Shown here: piece by piece, positions 1 to 9,125 of the stretch
Numbering within the stretch: position 1 is the stretch's first letter
How the letters are laid out: each line of letters opens with the position of its first letter
NCBI GenBank assembly: GCA_027317945.1
Contig: DAHVQB010000003.1
Span: forward strand, 1 to 64,000
Direction: 5' to 3'
Source: Microcaldota archaeon
Lineage (GTDB): Archaea; Micrarchaeota; Micrarchaeia; Micrarchaeales; Micrarchaeaceae
Length of the DNA: 64,000 nt
Notes under the pieces: model-generated
What the model saw: the letters and a program-made list of their open reading frames with translations, nothing else
What the model was told of the DNA's origin: nothing
The model's database searches: none
Made by a program: the position numbers and the translations under genes

Positions 1-1032
1 CCCAACTGCGGCGCGCCGACTTCTTACACAAGAATAGGCACTATAAACACGAAGTTCTCTGGCGCGAGCGCTTTCACTGGCTCTTCATCGATAACTACGT
101 CTTTAAGCACTACATCTACTTCATCCACCTCGACTACGTCGTCCACTTCCTCCTCAACATCATCCACTACGTCAACCACAACAATATGCGTTGCCAACGA
201 TCCTACTACTGGTTATAATTCTAATTGCAATGTGTTCTTTACATCAAGCGAGAGCCTTTCTGGCAACATACTGACAAGTAGAAATATAACGATAAATTCT
301 GGAATTACGCTGACTACCGAGGGCTATGCCTTAATAGCAGGAGGCAATTTTATAAATCTTGGAGCTATAGACACCGGCCATAATTCTACTGATGGCGGAA
401 CTGCTACTGCATCTGCCGGTGCGGGCGGACCTGGCGCTTTTGGAATTTACATTCAGGGTTATAAAATAACTGCAGGGGCAATAAATGCCTCCGGACAGGC
501 AGGGTTAAATGGCGGTGGTGGTTCTAGCGGCGGCGGAGGAAACTGCGCCGCTAACGACTCGGGTGCTGGAGGCAGAACCACAGTTGCAGGTGGGGTAGTT
601 TATATATCTAGCAGCGGTTGGCCTACGCAACAAAACGGGAGCACGCCGACTCAACCAAGCATGTCAAATTCCACAATACAAATATGGCACGCGAATGGGT
701 TCATTAATTATTTGACCGGCGGAGGCGGAGGCGGCGGAAGAAATTGGAATGTAGCCGGCGGCCAAAGCGGTGCCACTAATGGGCGTGCATATACATCCTC
801 TTACGGAGGATCTGGTGGTTCCGGAGGGCAAACATGTTCACAGACAACTGACGGCGGCGGAGGAGGAGGCGGCGGCGTAGTAATCCTAGCTTATGGTAAT
901 GGCAGCCAACCATCTACAAGTAGTATCAGTGTAAATGGAAACGTAGGTGGAGGGGTAGGTGGAACTGGAGGAACAGGTGGAAAGGGTCAGATAATTCCAT
1001 ACTCATGGTCATCGCCACCGATATCGCCATAA
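1..1032 (+). CDS. Surface protein: Ser/Thr stalk plus Gly-rich C-terminal domain (5' end outside window)
   Basis: The reading frame is open from base 1, so the N-terminus lies upstream of the window. Residues about 27-62 are almost all Ser and Thr, like a glycosylated stalk. After a short Cys-containing stretch comes a domain with the motif LTTEGYALIAGG, then very Gly-rich segments, ending in SSPPISP. The same LTTEGY motif, Gly-rich pattern and PPITP ending occur in the protein at 39002-41203, so the two are paralogous at their C-termini. By analogy the missing N-terminus may carry a class III (pilin-like) signal peptide; that part is inference. Likely role: extracellular surface or adhesion protein. 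Confidence 0.8.
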   Translation, partial: PNCGAPTSYTRIGTINTKFSGASAFTGSSSITTSLSTTSTSSTSTTSSTSSSTSSTTSTTTICVANDPTTGYNSNCNVFFTSSESLSGNILTSRNITINSGITLTTEGYALIAGGNFINLGAIDTGHNSTDGGTATASAGAGGPGAFGIYIQGYKITAGAINASGQAGLNGGGGSSGGGGNCAANDSGAGGRTTVAGGVVYISSSGWPTQQNGSTPTQPSMSNSTIQIWHANGFINYLTGGGGGGGRNWNVAGGQSGATNGRAYTSSYGGSGGSGGQTCSQTTDGGGGGGGGVVILAYGNGSQPSTSSISVNGNVGGGVGGTGGTGGKGQIIPYSWSSPPISP

Positions 1033-1095
1033 CTGCCTCTGCTGGGTCGGCATATCACCTGCTAAGTGCTAAATACATTAGCAGACAAGCATAAA

Positions 1096-1713
1096 ATGGG
1101 TAGCCAAATGACCGATAATATAATAATAGTCGTAGGCATTCCAGGTTCTGGCAAATCCAGCGCTCTTGAAGGCATAGAGGCGGAGACCGGAGCGGTTTTG
1201 GTAAGCGTTGGAACAGAGATGGCGAAGAAGGCAGGAGAGCCTGACAGGGACATGCTAAGGACGGATTCCAGCGCGAAGGAGAAGGCAGAGGCCCTTAGAA
1301 GGCAGGTGCTGGAGGATGCCCTGAACTCAGAGGCTTCTACTGTAGTACTAGATACCCATGCGATAGTAAAGACCAGCGACGGCTACATAGACGGATTCAG
1401 CGAGGACGACATGAAATTGCTTGATGGGACGGTAAAAGCCATAATATACATCCACACCGATCCTGCAAAGATAATAGAACGCAGGGACGGGGACCAGAGC
1501 AGGAAGCGCGACGGGGAGAGCGAGGCGGAGCTTGATAAGCAGCAAATCGCAAGCGAGGAATTCTGCCGCAAGATGAGCGATCGGTTGGGAGCCGAACTCT
1601 ATGGGATAGACGGTACAAACGGCTCGAAGGAGGCGGTCCGGGATGAGATGCACAGGCTAATAAAGGGCGCTGCAGGCACAGAAAAATCTCGAGAAAAGCT
1701 TCGTGCGGTATAG
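1096..1713 (+). CDS. adkA: Archaeal-type adenylate kinase
   Basis: Makes 2 ADP from ATP and AMP in the cytosol. A Walker A loop (GIPGSGKS, residues 14-21), the family motif DTHAIVKT (from residue 86) followed by GYIDGF, and the RRDGDQSRKRD lid-like segment match the archaeal AdkA family rather than bacterial Adk. About 205 aa, close to the usual 190-200. Starts are possible at 1066, 1096 and 1108. I prefer 1096 because a TATA-like CTAAATAC sits about 25 nt upstream (around 1072), which suits a leaderless message; 1108 is nearly as good. Confidence 0.85.
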   Translation: MGSQMTDNIIIVVGIPGSGKSSALEGIEAETGAVLVSVGTEMAKKAGEPDRDMLRTDSSAKEKAEALRRQVLEDALNSEASTVVLDTHAIVKTSDGYIDGFSEDDMKLLDGTVKAIIYIHTDPAKIIERRDGDQSRKRDGESEAELDKQQIASEEFCRKMSDRLGAELYGIDGTNGSKEAVRDEMHRLIKGAAGTEKSREKLRAV

Positions 1714-1815
1714 TTACGGCATGCTCTGTACACGTTCTGCCTTATTTCATGTGGCATGGTAGCAAATATAAAGCCGTTATGCCAAAGAGCTACTGCAAGA
1801 AGTCGAGGGCTTAAA

Positions 1816-2688
1816 ATGCACAAAGAAATACGGATGGTCAAGGCCCAGTCGGCGATGGAGTACCTGATGACGTACGCATGGGCCATACTCATAATAGCCG
1901 TGGTATTGATAGCGCTTTTCGGGTTGGGCTTATTCAACACAAACGGAGGAAGGCTGCAACCCGGATCTTGCAGCATCTACAGGCCATACGGCCCGGGCAC
2001 CACGATAGAGATAAACACGGAAGGGGCATGCAACGGCGGATATCCGACGTATGTCGCCTCTTTCAGCGGCGCTGCAAACGTATCCATAGCAAGGAATATA
2101 ATACCGAATTCAATATCGCAATTCTCGATATCCATCTGGGCGAATCCTTCGACGCCGAGTCAGGTGGGCCAAATGGTAAGCGAGGGCACCCCAAGCAACT
2201 GCGGCTCGGGAGGGGAATTCTGCCTTGAGTATGACAACGGTGTAGTTTACTTCGGCGATTCCGGTGCAAGCGGCGCCAACACCATAAGCTTCAACAGCCT
2301 GCTTACCGCGGGTCAATGGTACAACGTAGTTGTGACTTATTCATCCGGCAACACGGTGATATACCTTGACGGGGTGCAGGCCGCTACTGGGACGCTTTCC
2401 CTCGGCGCTAACGAATCAATGAGCATAGGAAGCGGAGCGGGCAACGGCGATTTCTTCAATGGCCAGCTCTCCAATATACAGGTGTACAACACGTCGCTCT
2501 CATATAATTCCGTGGTGTCGCTCTATGATGGCGGGATGGGCGCGGTTCCGATAGACATTTACAATATAGTCGGCTGGTGGCCGCTCAACGGCAACACGAA
2601 CGATTACTCCGGCAACAACTATAACGGAAAGGGCAATTCAATAACTTTTGCCAACAATTGGGATGCGGCTTTCTCCACGCCGAAATGA
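1816..2688 (+). CDS. Pilin-like signal peptide protein with LamG/concanavalin A-type domain
   Basis: The N-terminus contains KAQSAMEYLMTYAWAILII, a class III (pilin-type) archaeal signal peptide: a Q-x-S-x-E motif followed by a hydrophobic helix. The remainder resembles the LamG/ConA-like jelly roll (FSISIWANPS, QWYNVVVTYSSG, YLDGVQAATGTL, SIGSGAGNGDFFNGQLSNIQVYN), which commonly binds sugars or surfaces. About 290 aa. It probably ends up outside the cell, held by or assembled through the pilin-like helix. The frame is open back to 1756, but the ATG at 1816 directly precedes the positively charged start of the signal peptide; a second ATG is at 1834. Family: intact relatives at 36719 and 39002, and a dead copy at 60154. 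Confidence 0.82.
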   Translation: MHKEIRMVKAQSAMEYLMTYAWAILIIAVVLIALFGLGLFNTNGGRLQPGSCSIYRPYGPGTTIEINTEGACNGGYPTYVASFSGAANVSIARNIIPNSISQFSISIWANPSTPSQVGQMVSEGTPSNCGSGGEFCLEYDNGVVYFGDSGASGANTISFNSLLTAGQWYNVVVTYSSGNTVIYLDGVQAATGTLSLGANESMSIGSGAGNGDFFNGQLSNIQVYNTSLSYNSVVSLYDGGMGAVPIDIYNIVGWWPLNGNTNDYSGNNYNGKGNSITFANNWDAAFSTPK

Positions 2689-2767
2689 TGCAGATGCACC
2701 AATGGCAGTGAGGAAACAATAAATAAATTGCTTCATATTCTAAATCAATTTGTAATCGGGGTTTCAT

Positions 2768-3010
2768 ATGAACGAGAAGATTAAACAGCTTGGCAACATA
2801 TCGGCTGTGCTGCACGATTGCATGCGGCGGCTAGACGGGATACTCAACCTGACCACGCTCTCCTACAACCTCAAAGACGATGAGGATGCGCGCCTTGATG
2901 CCGCATTGAAAAACATAACATCTGTAGTGAAGGAAGTGGACAAGCGGCTGAAGATGGAAAAGACTGCTGATCGTAAGAGTGGAAAGAAAATGCGTAAGAT
3001 GACGCGGTAA
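2768..3010 (+). CDS. Small charged helical protein, unknown function
   Basis: 80 aa, mostly helical, with a Lys/Arg-rich C-terminus. No family recognised. An AT-rich AATAAATAAATTG stretch at 2718-2730 could be its promoter, and the ATG follows a GGGG run. It ends just before the convergent ABC transporter genes. Codon use looks like that of its neighbours, which supports a real gene, but nothing shows its role. Confidence 0.55.
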   Translation: MNEKIKQLGNISAVLHDCMRRLDGILNLTTLSYNLKDDEDARLDAALKNITSVVKEVDKRLKMEKTADRKSGKKMRKMTR

Positions 3011-3016
3011 AATCCA

Positions 3017-3754
3017 CTACTTCTCACGCCAGACCGTGAAGTGACGTGCTAGGGCGAAGAACACGATGGTTTCAATCACCAGTAGCGCAGCCATCGCGTA
3101 GACAAGTCCGTAGTTTAGCGGCTTTATCAGCCCGAAGGCGCTCTGCGCCAATATCGCTGCAGGAGTCACAGGTGATATGGCGAGTGCATAGAGCGCGAAG
3201 CTTGGGAGCGCAGTGTACGGGTAGAACGTGGGAGGGAGCAGCGTCATTATTATGGACAATAAGCTTGCTATGCCCCATATGTTCCTTATATGCTTGACCA
3301 TTCCGGCCACCACGAACGCTATGGAAGATGTAGCTATGGTAACGAGCGCCATGATGCACAGGAGCACGATGAAGCTGAACGGCGTGAATATGTGGTACGC
3401 CAGGCCTATCATTATGTACAACGCTATGCCGGGGATGGAGCCGAAGAAATAGCTCAAGGTGAGGCCCATCATGTAGTCTATCCTTGTTATCTTCGTGGTG
3501 ACAAACAGGTCCTGCATCCTGAGCTGTATCCTCCAAAAGGCCGCGTCCCCCGCGCTGGAGAGGGAGTTTGACGCCACCAAGGCTATGAAGCCCCCTATTA
3601 TTGCGTAGACCACAAGGCTGCCCTGCGAAAGTATGCTTACCATGAAAAGAAGCGAGAGCGGCAGCGCAATCTCCGCTACAAGGTAGGACGGCCCCCTCGC
3701 CATGGCCGTTATGCCGTACGCATACGTCAATGAAGCTATGAACCTAATATTCAT
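3017..3754 (-). CDS. ABC-2 type transporter permease
   Basis: About 245 aa with six hydrophobic segments and the ABC-2 permease layout. It should form the membrane half of the exporter encoded with the ATPase at 3744-4619. The frame extends to an ATG at 3778, but the ATG at 3754 is preceded by a strong Shine-Dalgarno (GGAGGGTG) and overlaps the end of the ATPase gene, so translational coupling is likely. Substrate unknown; relatives export drugs, lipids or polysaccharides. Confidence 0.85.
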   Translation of the reverse strand: MNIRFIASLTYAYGITAMARGPSYLVAEIALPLSLLFMVSILSQGSLVVYAIIGGFIALVASNSLSSAGDAAFWRIQLRMQDLFVTTKITRIDYMMGLTLSYFFGSIPGIALYIMIGLAYHIFTPFSFIVLLCIMALVTIATSSIAFVVAGMVKHIRNIWGIASLLSIIMTLLPPTFYPYTALPSFALYALAISPVTPAAILAQSAFGLIKPLNYGLVYAMAALLVIETIVFFALARHFTVWREK

Positions 3755-4619
3755 CCTCGCCACCCTCCGCCTCGTCATTGAGGTTAACCCCGTGTATTAT
3801 GAAAAGATCGTCCAGCGTGATAGGACGTACGGTGCAGCCCATGGCTATGAATTCCTCCGCCTTCTTTTTGCTGACATACGAAAGCCTTGTTGTCCCTATC
3901 CTGTACTGCATCTTGATGCTGCGATTCCCTTCGGGCATCTCCACCCTGATCTTGCCTTTGAAGCTGCTTAGCAGCGAGTTCACGCTGCCACGCTCGAGCA
4001 CCTGCCCCTGGTCAACCAGCACTACCTCCTCTGCGAGCTGCTGCGCCTCTTCCATGTAGTGCGTGGTAAGTATTACGCTGCCATTCAGCTGCTTTATCGC
4101 AGACCATACCTCGAACCTGGAGAGCGGGTCCAGGCCGGTGGTGGGTTCGTCAAGGAAAACCGTGTCGGCGTTCGCCGCCAACGCCATGGCCACGAATAGC
4201 TTCCTCTTCATCCCCCCGGACAGGGTATCTGTTGGCGCGTTCCTGACCTTCCACAGTTCCAGAGCCTTCAGCGCCTTCATACCTTCCTCATCCGCACCCT
4301 TGAAGGTCATGCCCCTGGCCAGGAGGTATATGCGCATGTGCTCCAGCGGCGTGAGGAATCCGATAGGGCTTGCCTCCTGCGGTATGCTGGTTATGCGCGA
4401 CCTTATGGCATCCGTGTCCTTGAGTATGTCGTAGCCGTTTATCCTCGCGGTGCCGGAACTGGGCTCAAGCTGCGTCGATAGTATCCTTATGGTGGTGGTC
4501 TTCCCCGCGCCGTTCCTGCCTATCACCGCGGTCAGCCTCTTCTCGAGCTTCAGGTTCAAGCCTTTGAGCGCGTACGTCCCGTCAGAGTACCTCTTCTTAA
4601 GGTTTAACAGCTCTATCAT
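3744..4619 (-). CDS. ABC transporter ATP-binding protein
   Basis: Powers the adjacent permease. It has Walker A (GRNGAGKT, residues 34-41), the signature LSGGM, Walker B with VFLDEPTTGLD, and the H-loop in TTHYMEEA: a complete CcmA/DRR-type nucleotide-binding domain. The roughly 80 C-terminal residues are the extra domain usual for this subfamily. About 291 aa. First gene of a two-gene operon with the permease. The exported substrate cannot be read from the sequence. Confidence 0.92.
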   Translation of the reverse strand: MIELLNLKKRYSDGTYALKGLNLKLEKRLTAVIGRNGAGKTTTIRILSTQLEPSSGTARINGYDILKDTDAIRSRITSIPQEASPIGFLTPLEHMRIYLLARGMTFKGADEEGMKALKALELWKVRNAPTDTLSGGMKRKLFVAMALAANADTVFLDEPTTGLDPLSRFEVWSAIKQLNGSVILTTHYMEEAQQLAEEVVLVDQGQVLERGSVNSLLSSFKGKIRVEMPEGNRSIKMQYRIGTTRLSYVSKKKAEEFIAMGCTVRPITLDDLFIIHGVNLNDEAEGGEDEY

Positions 4620-4655
4620 GGGAACACCATCCGCGTAAAACGGCTCTAATGATTT

Positions 4656-5450
4656 TCATCCAAACTTCCTTATAATATAATATGCAGGCACTGATACGGC
4701 AATGGCTATGGCAAATGAGGCCACGGTCCCGGATATCACGCCGAGCTGGAGGTATAGGAACCTGACCGAGAGGCCGTAGGCGACCGATGTGAGCATGCCG
4801 CTCAGCATCATCGGCTTGGCGGCACTGCGCGCGAATTCAGGGCCGTCCGCCCGGTCCAGTATTATGAGGCTCGCTATGAAGCTTGCAGGCAGCGCGGTCA
4901 GCGCGCCGCCGATGGCAGGCCCGGCGATATGGCTCCCTAAGACTGACGCGGATACAATAGCTCCGCTGAACACGCCGCGCAGTATTAGCTGGCCGTAGGT
5001 GCTCTTGTGGTTGGCGCCCGCGGTGTGCCTCGCCTTGGGTGCGAGCGTGAACACGTAAAGCGATACGATGAACAGAAGCAGATATCCGCCCATTGCTTCC
5101 ATTATGCCGAAATGCAGCAACACTATAACGGAAGCCAGGCATACCCATGCCAGCATAGAGGATGCAAGTCCGGCTATGAAACCGCGCCTGGACGATATCG
5201 CATAATATGCCGAAAGCATGATCGCCGTTACGCCGTACACCAAAGGAAATACAGTGGTAGAGGCAACGGCCGCGGAAGTGGATTGCGATGCGGCTATGAA
5301 AGCGAACGATACTACGGTGGTTGATGGCAGCCCTATTATCAGCCCGCCCAGCCTGCTTCCCGCCCTCTCTGCAATGAGCGTTGCCGCTGCGACCCAGACT
5401 CCCCCGATCAGGAAGGCCGCCAGGAGATACTCAACGAAGATGCTTGACAT
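4656..5450 (-). CDS. Polytopic membrane protein, unknown function
   Basis: About 264 aa with roughly eight hydrophobic helices and very few charged residues. The pattern GGLIIGLPSTTVVSFAF near the N-terminus and GGALTALPASFIASLI near residue 200 looks like an internal duplication of two halves. I do not recognise a characterised family. The frame is open to an ATG at 5492, but a TATA box (TTTAAATA, 5471-5478 on the opposite strand) lies about 25 nt before the ATG at 5450. That makes 5450 the likely start of a leaderless message. Confidence 0.72.
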   Translation of the reverse strand: MSSIFVEYLLAAFLIGGVWVAAATLIAERAGSRLGGLIIGLPSTTVVSFAFIAASQSTSAAVASTTVFPLVYGVTAIMLSAYYAISSRRGFIAGLASSMLAWVCLASVIVLLHFGIMEAMGGYLLLFIVSLYVFTLAPKARHTAGANHKSTYGQLILRGVFSGAIVSASVLGSHIAGPAIGGALTALPASFIASLIILDRADGPEFARSAAKPMMLSGMLTSVAYGLSVRFLYLQLGVISGTVASFAIAIAVSVPAYYIIRKFG

Positions 5451-5470
5451 CAGGGGAAATTTGGTTCGAA

Positions 5471-5480
5471 TATTTAAAAG
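5471..5480 (-). promoter_or_regulatory. TATA box for the membrane protein gene at 4656-5450
   Basis: Reads CTTTTAAATA on the minus strand and is centred about 25 nt upstream of the ATG at 5450. It decides the start of that gene: the longer open frame beginning at 5492 would start upstream of the promoter. Confidence 0.6.
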
Positions 5481-5570
5481 ACAATGCTCCATGACCTACG
5501 GATGGGCCTACAGAAATGCGACCGCAACTCATATATTAATTAAATGCCCAAGGATTGGTTATCTGGTGTT

Positions 5571-5801
5571 ATGATGGTAAACGCGATAGTTACCGTTGCA
5601 GACAAGGAGAAGCTCATGGCAATGCCTTCGGGGGAGTTCGATTTCTCGAAAGCAGTGGGCAAGAAGGTAAGGTACTACGACAAGAACAACAAGGAATGGC
5701 CCGGCGAGATAGTCGAGGCTTCCGATCCTATGATCGTGATAAAGTTCGACGTATACCCTAGCGGACTGGGGCAGGGCCAGATAGTGGAGGTAGAGGATTA
5801 A
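5571..5801 (+). CDS. Small beta-rich protein, unknown function
   Basis: About 76 aa. The second half (VGKKVRYYDKNNKEWPGEIVEASDPMIVIKFD) reads like a small SH3-like barrel, but no named family is recognised. Starts are possible at 5544, 5571 and 5574. The tandem ATGATG at 5571 follows GGTG (5565-5568) at good spacing, so I choose it. It lies 22 nt before isocitrate dehydrogenase and may share its transcript. Confidence 0.6.
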   Translation: MMVNAIVTVADKEKLMAMPSGEFDFSKAVGKKVRYYDKNNKEWPGEIVEASDPMIVIKFDVYPSGLGQGQIVEVED

Positions 5802-5823
5802 GCGTTTTTCACGGTTGGTTTAT

Positions 5824-7029
5824 ATGGCATTGATACAGTATGATAACGGGAATATAACGGTACCAGATGATTTGGAGCTGCCGTACATAGAGGGGGATGG
5901 CATAGGCCCCGATATAACAAGGGCCACGCTCAAGGTGCTAGATGCTGCTGTCAAGAAAACCTACGGCGGCAGGAGGAGCGTGAAATGGATAAAGCTGGAT
6001 GCTGGCGAGGAGTCGTTCGCGAAGCTCGGCAATTACATACCAGACTGGACAGTAGAAGCGATAAAGCTCCATAGGGTGGCAATAAAGGGCCCTCTGACAA
6101 CTCCGGTAGGCAAGGGGATAAGGAGCATAAACGTAATGATGCGGCAGACGTTCGGGTTATACGCCAACGTAAGGCCCGTCAAGTTCTTCCCGGGATTGCC
6201 ATCACCGCTCAAAGCCCCGGAGAATGTCAACATAACTATAGTAAGGGAGAACACCGAGGATGTCTACGCGGGCATAGAGTTCGAGAAGGGCTCCGATGGG
6301 GCGAATGGAATCATAAAAATGATGAAGAGCGACTTCAAGATAGACATAGGCAGCGATGCAGGGATAGGCATCAAGGTCATAACAGAGAGCGCAAGCAAGC
6401 GCATAATGAAATACGCAATCAAGTACGCCATCGCGCACAAGAAGAACAGGATAACGATAATGCACAAGGGCAACATAATGAAGTTCACAGAAGGGGCGTT
6501 CATGAACTGGTGCTACGAAGTCGCCAGGGAGGAACTCGGCGCCAGCCTTATGGATGAGCAGGAACTGCATGAAAAATACGAAGGCAAGGTCCCTGAAGGC
6601 AGGATACTCGTGAACGACAGGATAGCAGACAACATGCTGCAGCAGATAATAACAAGGCCCGAGGATTACAGCATCATAGTGGCCCCTAACCTTAACGGCG
6701 ATTACGTGAGCGACGCGATAGCCGCAGAAGTGGGCGGGCTTGGCGTCGCTCCGGGAGGCAACATAGGAGAAGGCCACGCTATATTCGAGGCTGTGCACGG
6801 TTCCGCGCCCAAGTATGCGAACAAGAATATCGCCAATCCTACGTCCATGATACTGGCAGGCGCCATGATGTTCTCGCACATAGGGTGGAAGGAGGCGCAC
6901 GACGCAATCTACGCCGCGGTCGAAAAAACCATGAAGGATGGCTCGCTCACCCAAGACCTTGCGCGCGTTCTCGGCTCACATGCTCTGGGCACATCAGAAT
7001 TCGCTGATGCCGTGGTAAAGAACATTTGA
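5824..7029 (+). CDS. icd: Isocitrate dehydrogenase (probably NADP-dependent)
   Basis: Converts isocitrate to 2-oxoglutarate and CO2 in the oxidative branch of the TCA cycle. About 401 aa, the usual size of the bacterial/archaeal homodimeric enzyme. The substrate-site segment RSINVMMRQ (Ser and Arg ligands), VRENTEDVYAGIEF and the C-terminal GSAPKYANKNIANP are all present. The Lys-Tyr pair in APKY corresponds to E. coli Lys344/Tyr345, which contact the 2'-phosphate and so suggest NADP preference. The Tyr391 equivalent is not conserved, so cofactor choice is inferred. The open frame starts at a TTG at 5815; I choose the ATG at 5824. Confidence 0.93.
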   Translation: MALIQYDNGNITVPDDLELPYIEGDGIGPDITRATLKVLDAAVKKTYGGRRSVKWIKLDAGEESFAKLGNYIPDWTVEAIKLHRVAIKGPLTTPVGKGIRSINVMMRQTFGLYANVRPVKFFPGLPSPLKAPENVNITIVRENTEDVYAGIEFEKGSDGANGIIKMMKSDFKIDIGSDAGIGIKVITESASKRIMKYAIKYAIAHKKNRITIMHKGNIMKFTEGAFMNWCYEVAREELGASLMDEQELHEKYEGKVPEGRILVNDRIADNMLQQIITRPEDYSIIVAPNLNGDYVSDAIAAEVGGLGVAPGGNIGEGHAIFEAVHGSAPKYANKNIANPTSMILAGAMMFSHIGWKEAHDAIYAAVEKTMKDGSLTQDLARVLGSHALGTSEFADAVVKNI

Positions 7030-7055
7030 GCGGCACGGCGGCAAGGTCCGGGCGG

Positions 7056-7973
7056 TTAAGACGCACTGCCGATGAAGGATGCCGGTATTGTGAACTCCGC
7101 GCCCGATACGTTGGTAGATACGTTCACTGCCTGCAGGTACGATGTGTCGTTCACTACCCCGTTTAGGATGTCCGTTTCATTGAAATACAGCGGCAGCCCC
7201 AATCCGCTTTCTATGCAGACGTCGAATGTGTTGTAGCTAGACAGCAGGCTCGAGGTCTCATTGGATACTATGAAATTATCGCATCTCCTGCCTGCGTACG
7301 AACGCACCCCGTCATATGATACCGAGACATTGCCGAGAAGGATTGCGTTGTCTACCGCAAGATAGCCCATGTAACTCAGGTTCTTGAGCGTGAAAGGGAA
7401 CGAGGTCAGGAAAGCAGCGCCGACTCCGCCCATGCAATATGGGCTGGAGTTTACCGGCATGCCCATAGTCGTGCTGAGCTGGCACGTAACGGTGCCGCTT
7501 GTCGTGTTATAGTAATAAAGCGTCGATGTGTTCCAGTCCAGCACCTTGCCGCTTGCAGCATCCATGTACGTTATGTTGCCCAGATAAACAGACTTGATGT
7601 CACTGCCCAGCGCGTACGAAGTTATAACCTGCGTAGTCGTTTCCTTCACGGTCAGATTAGGCGATTCGACTATGGTCTGCGGCGAGCTCGGCCCGCTCAC
7701 GTAAGTGACTGCGACGGCTCCGGAAAGCGTTGCATTCGCCAGGTCACTCATGTACATGCTCTCCGTGGCGTTGAGCCCTGTAGTGTTGGAAAAATTGAAA
7801 GCTCCGTTCGCGTGGTTGTTCGGCGATACGAATGCATAGTACGCTATCGCTATCAGCGCAGCTACCAGTATTATGACCAGCAGATAAATTATCGGGTTGG
7901 TGCCTCTTTTCGGCTGCCGAGGAACCGTGCTGGGCGTGGCAGTTGTTCCGCTCCTACTAGCCATTATGACCAT
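7056..7973 (-). CDS. Membrane-anchored secreted protein, unknown function
   Basis: About 305 aa. A Pro/Lys-rich cytoplasmic N-terminus precedes a single hydrophobic helix (IIYLLVIILVAALIAIAYY, near residues 28-47). The rest is an extracellular domain with many N-x-S/T sequons and several Cys, consistent with glycosylation and disulfides outside the cell. The start at 7973 lies about 25 nt after a TATA-like TATTTAATC; an ATG at 7964 is the alternative. No family recognised. Confidence 0.72.
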   Translation of the reverse strand: MVIMASRSGTTATPSTVPRQPKRGTNPIIYLLVIILVAALIAIAYYAFVSPNNHANGAFNFSNTTGLNATESMYMSDLANATLSGAVAVTYVSGPSSPQTIVESPNLTVKETTTQVITSYALGSDIKSVYLGNITYMDAASGKVLDWNTSTLYYYNTTSGTVTCQLSTTMGMPVNSSPYCMGGVGAAFLTSFPFTLKNLSYMGYLAVDNAILLGNVSVSYDGVRSYAGRRCDNFIVSNETSSLLSSYNTFDVCIESGLGLPLYFNETDILNGVVNDTSYLQAVNVSTNVSGAEFTIPASFIGSAS

Positions 7974-8011
7974 CTTCTTAAGTATTCATATCCGCCATGA
8001 TTAAATACGGA

Positions 8012-9070
8012 TTACCTGCGTTTAGGTTTGCCACTTTTTAGTATGACATAGTCAATAACCACCTCTGCTTCAGTGGCGGAATAGGGGCGGACTATCCTGC
8101 CGCCAATGAACCTCGCGGCGTAACAATTTTTGGCTGCATGGCTTTTTATCGCAGCCTTGGCCTGCCCAAAAAGGTCTGCGGCAGGCGCGAATGTATAAAG
8201 GTGCACGACCGCCTTCTTTCCTGCTACCGCCAGCGCCTCATCCAGGAATTTCTCGCTGCTTTTCGGCATCGGCATTATTATCCTGTCCGCGAATCCCCTG
8301 AAATTCTCGGCCTCACGCCTTACATCACCCAGTACGGGTGCCACGTTATCAGTCTTGTTGAGTATTATGTTCTCCTTCATGTAATCATAGCCACGTTTGT
8401 TGAGCTCTATCGCAACTACCTTTGACTTCTTATGCGCCTTTGCGATCTCTATCGCGAAAGGGCCGACTCCGGCGAACATGACCATTACGCGCTCCTTGTC
8501 CCCCACCATATTGGAAATCCTGGTCCTCTCAAAAGCGAACCTGGAGGAGAAGAAAACCTTCCTAACGTCAAACTTGAAGACGCAGCCGTTCTCCTTGTGC
8601 AGCGCAACGAAATTCTTCTTGCCGGATACGAACCTCATCTTCCTTGTCCTGAAAATCCCGGATATCGGTCCGGCCTTTGCCAACACCGTCTTTATCCTGG
8701 GATTGGCCTGCAGCACCGCTTTCCCTACAAGCGCCTCCTTGTCTTTCAACTCCTGTGGCACGTCTATAAGCGCAATGTCGCCGAAAAGATCGAAGCCCCT
8801 GGTCAGCGCCCCGAGTTCCTTTTCAGTCAACGATCCCCTAAGGATTTCATGGTGCGTCTGCCTTTGGTCCGCTTTGCTCTTGCCCCTGTTGACCAGGCTT
8901 ACGGCCCTGCCTTCAATAAGCTTTTTAATTCTTGCATCCTTAATTATTACCGGAAAGTACACATAGCTGCCGCTATGTTGGACAATGTTATTCCTGTCCA
9001 ATACGTCAAGCCGTGACAGGTTACGCTTGACACGTTCCGCATCCTTCGCGGATGCTTTTGCATACAGCAT
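8012..9070 (-). CDS. Trm5/Taw2-family tRNA (G37) methyltransferase
   Basis: Class I SAM-dependent enzyme of the Trm5/Taw2 group, which acts on G37 next to the tRNA anticodon (m1G37, or the aminocarboxypropyl step of wyosine synthesis). The glycine loop MFAGVGPFAIEIAK, the acidic end of strand beta2 (VVAIELNKRG) and the catalytic-loop motif MPMPKSS, where the family usually has N-x-P-P/LP, are visible. About 352 aa with the family's N-terminal D1 and D2 domains. The loop begins with Met rather than Asn, so I give the family and not the exact reaction. Confidence 0.85.
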   Translation of the reverse strand: MLYAKASAKDAERVKRNLSRLDVLDRNNIVQHSGSYVYFPVIIKDARIKKLIEGRAVSLVNRGKSKADQRQTHHEILRGSLTEKELGALTRGFDLFGDIALIDVPQELKDKEALVGKAVLQANPRIKTVLAKAGPISGIFRTRKMRFVSGKKNFVALHKENGCVFKFDVRKVFFSSRFAFERTRISNMVGDKERVMVMFAGVGPFAIEIAKAHKKSKVVAIELNKRGYDYMKENIILNKTDNVAPVLGDVRREAENFRGFADRIIMPMPKSSEKFLDEALAVAGKKAVVHLYTFAPAADLFGQAKAAIKSHAAKNCYAARFIGGRIVRPYSATEAEVVIDYVILKSGKPKRR

Positions 9071-9125
9071 CGTTGATCATCGCAATGGCTTTGACTAACT
9101 AATTTATATGATATAGTTTAAATAT

